Origin: Streptomyces abyssomicinicus
Lineage (GTDB): Bacteria; Actinomycetota; Actinomycetes; Streptomycetales; Streptomycetaceae
Length of the DNA stretch: 64,000 nt
Assembly: GCF_008974245.1 (NCBI RefSeq)
Contig: NZ_BBZI01000007.1
Location: 124,001 to 188,000 of the forward strand
Reading direction: 5' to 3'
Within the stretch, counting starts at the first letter, position 1. Every line of letters starts with the position of its first letter. Under the pieces are notes generated by a model, which saw only the letters and a list, made by a program, of their open reading frames with translations, was not told where the DNA came from and ran no database searches. The position numbers and the translations under genes are program-made. Below, piece by piece: positions 59,015 through 64,000 of this stretch.

Positions 59015-60577
59015 CTAGCCGGAGTAGGTCTCGAACTCGGCGATCCGGGGGGTGCCCTGGGCGCTGGTGATCTCGAAGGTGATCTTGCTCAGCGAGGTGC
59101 GCGGGATGTCGACGACGCCCGCGGTGGTGCCGGTGGCGAGCACGGCTCCGGTGTCGTGGTTGAGGAGCCTCCAGGACCGGACGGCGCCCACCGCCCCCGC
59201 CGCCTCACGGATGCCGACCTTGGCGACTGTCGTGGCCGAGCCCCACTTGACCGAGACCGAGCCGGTGGTGCCGGCCGGCGACCAGTAGGTCGTCAGGCTG
59301 CCGTCCCGCACGTTGCCGTAGCTGGTGCCGTCGGCCTTGCTGGATCCGTCGGCGCCGGCGCCGAGGCTGAGGTTGGTCCCGGTGGGCTGGGACGGCGTCG
59401 TCGTGGGGGCGGGCGTGGTGGGGGCCGGCGTCGTGGGCGTCGGGCCGGGGGTCTGCGGCGTGCAGTTGCCGTCCGAGACGCGCAGGCCCTTGTTGGCGCC
59501 CGCCGTCTGGCTCACCACGCCGGGCACGCAGCTCGCCGCGTCGGGGCTGAAGCCGTACGGGATGCTGACCGTGGTGTTCGACGTCGGGTTCGGCCCCGCG
59601 GGGTTGTTGTCGCCGCTGCGGCTCGACCACGTCACGTTGTCGAAGATGTTGCCGCTGACCTGCCAGTAGCCGGCCGCGTCCGTGTAGAAGGTGCCCAGGA
59701 CGTCCTTGGAGTCCTCGAAGTAGTTGTTGTCGACCTTGGCGCGGGCGCCGGCACGGGAGTTGATGCCGGACTCGTTCAGGCCCACGTAGTGGTTGTTGTA
59801 GATGTGGGCCACGCCGCCCCGCAGCAGCGGCGTCCGGGAGTCGATGTTCTGGTACAGGTTGTGGTGGAAGGTGACGAACCCGTTCGACACGTCGCTCTCG
59901 CTGGACCCGATGAGGCCGCCGCGGCCCGAGTTGCGCAGGATGCTGTAGGAGAGCGTCACGTACTGGGTGTTGTCCTTCATGTCGAACAGGCCGTCGTAGC
60001 CCTCCGACTCGCCGCCGGAGGCCTCCAGTGTGGTGTGGTCGACCCAGACGTTGCGGACGTCGCTCTCCATGCCGATGGCGTCACCGCCGTTGGAGGTGGG
60101 CGAGCCCGACTTCTTCACGTTCCGGACGGTCACGTTCTGGATGATGATGTTGCTGGACTCCCGGATGTGGATGCCCAGTTGGTCGAAGACGGCGCCGCCG
60201 CCGACGCCCACGATCGTGACGTTGCTGATCTGCTTGAGCTCGATCACCCCGTCGGCGGTGCTGCAGCTGTTCCCCGACACCTTGGCGGTGTTGGCGTGGT
60301 TGATCGTCCCCTCGACCTGGATGACGATCGGGGTGCTGCTGCTGGCCCGGTTGCACAGGGCCGTGTGGATCGCGGTGCCCGTCGTGGCCCGGACGGTCTG
60401 TCCGCCGGCGCCTCCGGTCGTCCCGCCGTTCTGGGTGGCGAAGCCGGTGGCGCCCGTGGCGGCCGCCGACGCCGTGGGCGTCGCTGCCAGGGGCAGCGAC
60501 AGGACGCCTGCGGTCGCTGCCGCCACCGCCCCGATGGCCAAGGTCTTGAAGAGTCGTAAGCCGACTGCTCGTCCCAT
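59015..60577 (-). CDS. secreted pectate lyase (PL1) with C-terminal carbohydrate-binding-like domain
   Basis: A 520-residue secreted enzyme. A signal peptide with twin basic N-region and cleavage near ASA-A is followed by a right-handed beta-helix of family PL1 (VWVDHTTL, DGLFDMKDNTQYVTLSYS, HHNLYQNIDSRTPLLRGG). A Pro/Thr linker with PAPTTPAPTT leads to a C-terminal discoidin-like (F5/8-type) beta domain from about 390. It cleaves polygalacturonate by calcium-dependent beta-elimination. A perfect 16-base palindrome 80 bases upstream suggests LacI-family control. Confidence 0.9.
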   Translation of the reverse strand: MGRAVGLRLFKTLAIGAVAAATAGVLSLPLAATPTASAAATGATGFATQNGGTTGGAGGQTVRATTGTAIHTALCNRASSSTPIVIQVEGTINHANTAKVSGNSCSTADGVIELKQISNVTIVGVGGGAVFDQLGIHIRESSNIIIQNVTVRNVKKSGSPTSNGGDAIGMESDVRNVWVDHTTLEASGGESEGYDGLFDMKDNTQYVTLSYSILRNSGRGGLIGSSESDVSNGFVTFHHNLYQNIDSRTPLLRGGVAHIYNNHYVGLNESGINSRAGARAKVDNNYFEDSKDVLGTFYTDAAGYWQVSGNIFDNVTWSSRSGDNNPAGPNPTSNTTVSIPYGFSPDAASCVPGVVSQTAGANKGLRVSDGNCTPQTPGPTPTTPAPTTPAPTTTPSQPTGTNLSLGAGADGSSKADGTSYGNVRDGSLTTYWSPAGTTGSVSVKWGSATTVAKVGIREAAGAVGAVRSWRLLNHDTGAVLATGTTAGVVDIPRTSLSKITFEITSAQGTPRIAEFETYSG

Positions 60578-60657
60578 CCTCGTTCTCTCTTTCCAGGTTC
60601 AGGTGCCGGAACGGACTGCCCGTCGTGATGTCTGTCGTGATCATGACAACAGGGGTT

Positions 60658-60673
60658 GAGAAAGCGCTTTCTC
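60658..60673. promoter_or_regulatory. 16-base perfect palindrome, LacI-type operator
   Basis: GAGAAAGCGCTTTCTC at 60658-60673 is fully self-complementary with the central CG typical of LacI/GalR-family sites. It lies 80 bases upstream of the pectate lyase start on the minus strand, so sugar-dependent repression is likely. Confidence 0.65.
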
Positions 60674-60820
60674 CTCGTGACGATAGGGATCCCTCCGGGG
60701 GCTGACAAGGGTTGGTGTTCAGCTGGCTGTCTGGCGTGCAAGGGAGTGAACGCTCGCCGGCGAGCGTCCGGGGCGGGTCCAGGGATGCGGGTCAGGGGAT
60801 CCTCCGAAAATAGGTGTACT

Positions 60821-60841
60821 ATGCAATGAAAGTAGTTGCAT
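60821..60841 (+). promoter_or_regulatory. ATGCAA-N9-TTGCAT operator before the DUF3533 gene
   Basis: ATGCAA (60821-60826) and TTGCAT (60836-60841) form a perfect 6-bp inverted repeat in an AT-rich stretch that includes TACTAT as a possible -10. It lies 42 bases before the membrane-protein ATG. A MarR- or TetR-family protein would be a typical binder; none is encoded within the window nearby. Confidence 0.55.
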
Positions 60842-60882
60842 TTACCAATTAATTCCGCCGACCATCGAAGGGACCGCTCGCC

Positions 60883-61980
60883 ATGACCGCTTCCCCGGCC
60901 GCCGCCGTTCCGGACGGGGCTCCCGCGCACGCGGCTCCCCGTACGGGCCGGGTCCTCGGCCACGTCGCCCTCCACCTGCTGACCCCGCTGCTGATGTGTC
61001 TGGGGATGGGGCTCGCCTACCTGAGCGCCTTCCACGCGCCCGAGCCGAACGGGATGAAGGTGGCTGTCGTCGGGACGGGTGCGCGGGTGCAGGTGCTGGC
61101 CCAGACCCTGAAGGACGAGGCCGGTGACGCCCTCGACGTCACGACCGTCGCCACCCGTGACGCCGCCGTGGACCGCCTGATGGACCGCGACCTGGCGGCC
61201 GCGTACGTGCCGTCCGCGGACCACCCGAAGCTGCTCGTCGCCAAGGGCAACTCCGACACCACGGCCACTGTCGCCGAGGGTGTCTTCCGGACCGTCGCGG
61301 CCGGGCGGGACGCCGTCCTGACGGTGACGGACGTGGCGCCGACCGCCGACGGGGATCCCACCGGACAGGGACTCTTCTTCGTGCTGGTCACGATCAGCAT
61401 CGGCTCCTACGCCAGTGTCGCCGCCATCGGCGCCGCCGGCGCCGCCCTCAGGCTGTGGACCCGGGCCGCCATCGGCCTGGTGACCTCGCTGGTGGTCAGC
61501 GTCATCGGCGCCGTCCTGGCGGGCCCCGTGTTCCACGTCGTCGACCACGGCCTCACCGCCGTGTGGGCCATGGCCTGGCTCTACTCGGCGGGCATCGTCG
61601 CGATCGGCGTCGGCCTGCACACGTTCCTCAAGCGGTGGACCACGCTGGCGATGATGACGCTCTTCGTGATGCTCAACTTCACCTCCTCGGGCGGCATCTT
61701 CCGCCCCGAACTGCAGCACGGCTTCTTCGGGGCACTGCACGCCTTCTGGAACGGCGCGGGCTTCGTCGAGGGCGTCCGCGACCTCCTGTACTTCCACTCC
61801 GGCGCGGGCTTCGGCGGCCGCCTCGCCTCGCTCGTCGCCTGGCTGGGCGTCGGCCTCCTCGTGCTCGCCGCGGCGGACCGGACCGAGCGGCGGGCGCGGC
61901 GGGCCGCCGCCCCCGCAGCGCTGCCCACGGCCGAGGAGCGGGACGCGGAGGAGGAGGTGGGCGAGGCCGTCGCCGCCTGA
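60883..61980 (+). CDS. ABC-2/YhgE-like (DUF3533) membrane protein
   Basis: A 365-residue protein with one N-terminal membrane helix, an extracytoplasmic domain of about 130 residues and five or six further helices, the pattern of DUF3533/YhgE-Pip ABC-2-type proteins. These are often induced with drug or envelope stress and may act in export. No ATPase is next to it. It ends in an acidic Glu-rich tail. ATG at 60883 follows GAAGGGA. Confidence 0.75.
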   Translation: MTASPAAAVPDGAPAHAAPRTGRVLGHVALHLLTPLLMCLGMGLAYLSAFHAPEPNGMKVAVVGTGARVQVLAQTLKDEAGDALDVTTVATRDAAVDRLMDRDLAAAYVPSADHPKLLVAKGNSDTTATVAEGVFRTVAAGRDAVLTVTDVAPTADGDPTGQGLFFVLVTISIGSYASVAAIGAAGAALRLWTRAAIGLVTSLVVSVIGAVLAGPVFHVVDHGLTAVWAMAWLYSAGIVAIGVGLHTFLKRWTTLAMMTLFVMLNFTSSGGIFRPELQHGFFGALHAFWNGAGFVEGVRDLLYFHSGAGFGGRLASLVAWLGVGLLVLAAADRTERRARRAAAPAALPTAEERDAEEEVGEAVAA

Positions 61981-61998
61981 CGGGCGGGGTGCGCGGCG

Positions 61999-62361
61999 TC
62001 AGCTCCCGCGGCTGCGCCGCGCCTCGCGGACGAAGTGCCGTCCGAAGGTGAGGGCGCCCCACAGCAGCAGCACGTTCGCCGAGGCGCCCGCCGCGTAGGG
62101 GACCAGGAAGGAGAACGGGCCGAATTCGGGGTCCGAGGGGTCCGAGGAGTCCCAGGTCTCCCCTGCTCCGCCGGCCAGGCACAGGGCGGCGACGGTGACC
62201 ACGGTGGAGCCCGGGAAGGTCGCCAGGGTCAGGTACGCGCCCCAGTCGTCGGGCGCCCCGGCGGCGCCGTGGGCGACGGCGGCCACGGCGGCGGCGCCGA
62301 CGTAGCCCGTCGCCGCCAGGGTGCCCCATCCCGGGCGGCGTGGAGTGCTGGTCCGTCTCAT
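61999..62361 (-). CDS. small SCO4225-like membrane protein
   Basis: A 120-residue protein with three hydrophobic segments, a basic N-terminus (MRRTSTPRRPGWG) and an acidic loop with DSSDPSDPEFGPFSF. Proteins of this type are common and unnamed in Streptomyces. ATG at 62361 is preferred to starts further upstream, which lie in low-complexity sequence. It converges on the DUF3533 gene with only 18 bases between stops. Confidence 0.6.
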   Translation of the reverse strand: MRRTSTPRRPGWGTLAATGYVGAAAVAAVAHGAAGAPDDWGAYLTLATFPGSTVVTVAALCLAGGAGETWDSSDPSDPEFGPFSFLVPYAAGASANVLLLWGALTFGRHFVREARRSRGS

Positions 62362-62465
62362 CGGCGTTCCGTCCCGCGAGGTCGGTTCAGTGGCGGGGCG
62401 CGACGGGCGTGCGTCCCGGGTGGATGTCGCGCCCCGGAGGGACGCGCGCTCACCGACCCCATTAT

Positions 62466-62477
62466 TGAACACGTTCA
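62466..62477. promoter_or_regulatory. TGAAC-AC-GTTCA dyad
   Basis: A perfect 5-bp inverted repeat with a 2-base centre lies in an AT-rich island upstream of the small membrane gene and downstream of the esterase. TetR-family proteins bind similar sites. Confidence 0.4.
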
Positions 62478-62550
62478 GAATGCTGGCCGCACCGCCCTCC
62501 GGCATGGGCGTGCCGGAGAGCGGTGCGGTGGGGGACCAGGGGTCCGGTGG

Positions 62551-64000
62551 TCAGGACGCGGTGCAGGTGAGGTTGGCCGGAGCGGTGGAGCCGCCGTTGG
62601 CCGTGTAGCCGAAGGTGACGGTGGCACCGGCGGCCAGGGTGCCGTTCCACTGGTTGTTGCGGACCGTGACGGAGCCGCTGGTGCCGGTGTGCACGCCGTT
62701 CCAGAGGCTGGTGACGGTCTGGCCGGAGGCCAGGGTCATGCCGACGGACCAGCCGCTGACGGAGCTCGTGCCCTCGTTGCGGACCGTCACCTCGCCCTGG
62801 TGGCCGCCGGGCCAGGAGTTGACCGTGCGGTGCGTCGCGGAGCAGCCGGCGCCCGGGGTGCCCCCGGTGGAGCCGGACGTCGTGCCCGAGGTGGTGCCGC
62901 TGGTCGTGCCGGTCGTGCTGCCCGCCGACGTGCCGGAGGTGGTGCCGGTCGTGGTGCCCGCCGACGTGCCGGAGGTGGTGCCGGACGTGGTGCCCGCCGA
63001 CGTGCCGGAGGTGGTGCCCGCCGACGTGCCGGACGTGGTGCCGGTTGTGGTGCCCGCCGACGTGCCCGAGGTGGTGCCGCTGGTCGTGCCACCGGAGGTC
63101 CCGCCGTCGGCGAGGGCGGGGGTCGTCCAGTCCCGCCACCCCGACAGGCTGCCCGCCTTGGCGGAGGCGACGCGGAAGACGCCGGGCCCGCTGCCCGAGT
63201 TCTTCAGGAAGGCGTTGATGCTCTGCTGCATCGGCGTGCGCCACTCCGAACGCGAGGCGCAGTGGGTGCCGTCCTGCACGTCGGACCAGTACGAGATCGC
63301 GCTCTGCGCGCCGAGCGCCTTGTAGACCTCCGCGCCGCCGAGCGCGGCCACGCTGCCGGACTTGGCGGCCAGCCAGTCGACGTGCGGGTTCTCCATGACG
63401 AACAGGCCGCGCGGCGCGATCATGCCGATCATCTGGTGGGTGTCCACCGGCAGGTTGTTGGGCGAGGAGGTGTAGGAGCTGAACGCGTCGCCGAGCCACG
63501 GCTGTTCGCCGTAGGCGCTGCTCAAGGGCTGGGCCCCGCTCTCGCCGTTGACCCCGCGGAGGATCGGCGCGCCGCCGGTGCCCGACTCGACCGGCATGGT
63601 CAGCGCGATCCGCTGGTCGAACGCACCGGCCACGAACGCGCCCTTGCCGTAACGGGAGCAGCCGGTGACGCCCAGCGAGTCACCCCGCAGGACGGTGCCG
63701 CCCGACTGCTGGACGACGTCGATGATCCGGCTGACGCCCCAGGACCAGGCCATCAGCAGGCCGGTGGAACTCGTGTTGCCGTAAAGGGTGTAGAAGGCGC
63801 CCTGCTTGTTGGTGCGGGCGGTGCCCTCGCGGCCGACGGCGAGGGGGTCGTAGCTGATGACGGCGGCGCCGGCCGCCTTGATGGTCGCGGTGTCCGCGCC
63901 CAGGCCGCCGATGACGATCACGGCCGGGAACGGGCCGGTGCCGCTCGGCAGTTCCACCTTCGCCGAGAAACTGGCGCTGCGGCCCTGGTCGGAGACGTTC
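62551..64000 (-). CDS. CE15 glucuronoyl-esterase-like enzyme with CBM2 (N-terminus beyond the window)
   Basis: The frame is open to the right edge, where SDQGRSASFSAKVELPSG continues the family sequence, so the N-terminus and signal peptide are missing. The hydrolase domain has GCSRYGKGAFVAGAFD with the nucleophile Ser of CE15 esterases and DGTHCASRSEWR with the catalytic His region. A Thr/Gly/Ser linker of about 80 residues follows, then a CBM2 with paired Cys (GCSATH... and LTCTAS at the end) and conserved Trp residues. It is a secreted lignocellulose-active esterase cutting glucuronoyl links between lignin and xylan. Confidence 0.87.
   Translation of the reverse strand, partial: NVSDQGRSASFSAKVELPSGTGPFPAVIVIGGLGADTATIKAAGAAVISYDPLAVGREGTARTNKQGAFYTLYGNTSSTGLLMAWSWGVSRIIDVVQQSGGTVLRGDSLGVTGCSRYGKGAFVAGAFDQRIALTMPVESGTGGAPILRGVNGESGAQPLSSAYGEQPWLGDAFSSYTSSPNNLPVDTHQMIGMIAPRGLFVMENPHVDWLAAKSGSVAALGGAEVYKALGAQSAISYWSDVQDGTHCASRSEWRTPMQQSINAFLKNSGSGPGVFRVASAKAGSLSGWRDWTTPALADGGTSGGTTSGTTSGTSAGTTTGTTSGTSAGTTSGTSAGTTSGTTSGTSAGTTTGTTSGTSAGSTTGTTSGTTSGTTSGSTGGTPGAGCSATHRTVNSWPGGHQGEVTVRNEGTSSVSGWSVGMTLASGQTVTSLWNGVHTGTSGSVTVRNNQWNGTLAAGATVTFGYTANGGSTAPANLTCTAS
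62875..63097 (-). repeat. tandem repeat encoding the Thr-Gly-Ser linker
   Basis: Near-identical 12-30-base units encode GTTSGTSAGTT-type repeats within the esterase gene. The tract is prone to slippage, so linker length should vary between strains. The identity is high at the DNA level, which points to recent expansion. Confidence 0.7.

Noticed and set aside
58006..59070. Plus-strand frames after the WD40 gene
   Set aside because: They lack family motifs and ribosome sites, and part overlaps the pectate lyase gene on the other strand.
62787..63325. Possible CRISPR or minisatellite array in the repeat tract
   Set aside because: The repeats are in frame, lack unique spacers and encode the linker of a recognisable esterase.

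Overview
The window is high-GC actinobacterial DNA. Codon use, weak or leaderless promoters, GTG/TTG starts and the gene families (CopC/D-YcnI, ArsR sets, ATP-grasps, CBM2 and PL1 secreted enzymes) point to a Streptomyces or close relative. No rRNA, tRNA, CRISPR array or insertion sequence was recognised. All functions are inferred from motifs read by eye; no database search was run.

Layout. 0-3.2 kb: a copper operon (CopC-CopD fusion, YcnI, small membrane protein). 3.4-30.6 kb: an arsenic-linked biosynthetic region, the most interesting part. It has a TAT-exported molybdopterin oxidoreductase, an ArsR regulator, a LuxR-type regulator and a three-gene core: an EPSP-synthase homologue, an independent phosphoglycerate mutase homologue and a lone CTP-synthase glutaminase-like protein. 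This core matches, from memory, the arseno-organic (bisenarsan-type) clusters of streptomycetes. A long operon follows with three ATP-grasp ligases, two FemAB/GNAT-like acyltransferases, an M28 peptidase, an aspartate-type aminotransferase, a heterodimeric ABC exporter, CopZ/CopA, and three small cysteine-pair proteins. Many proteins carry a vicinal Cys-Cys tag, four of them as the last two residues. ArsR-like dyads (TTCGA...TCGAA type) occur at several promoters. The region ends with two ArsR genes divergent from an ArsO-type flavoprotein.

31-43 kb: a flavin reductase, a beta-propeller protein, two MFS transporters, two glycosyltransferases, a 2-deoxy-scyllo-inosose-synthase-like cyclase, a UDP-sugar dehydrogenase-like enzyme and an NAD epimerase, probably a cyclitol/sugar pathway. 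43-52 kb: a mixed region (SnoaL-like protein, two TetR genes, FAD monooxygenase, a DUF4157 eCIS-type cargo, hydrolase, GlxA-type regulator, GAPDH). 52-58 kb: a minus-strand operon whose WD40, GTP cyclohydrolase II and SUMF1-like genes match the toxC/toxB/toxD logic of 7-azapteridine (toxoflavin, fervenulin) biosynthesis, with a 2OG-Fe(II) oxygenase, a nitrilase-family hydrolase and a 22-residue ORF. 59-64 kb: secreted plant-polymer enzymes (pectate lyase, a CE15-CBM2 esterase cut by the window edge) and membrane proteins.

Working model for the arsenic region (inference): the EPSPS and mutase homologues make arsonopyruvate, the aminotransferase turns it into arsonoalanine, and ATP-grasp and FemAB-like enzymes couple it into a peptide or onto a small cysteine-rich carrier. 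Cys-Cys tags could hold trivalent arsenic during the chemistry, the M28 peptidase could release product and the ABC pair could export it. A copper-handling role for part of the operon is the main alternative.
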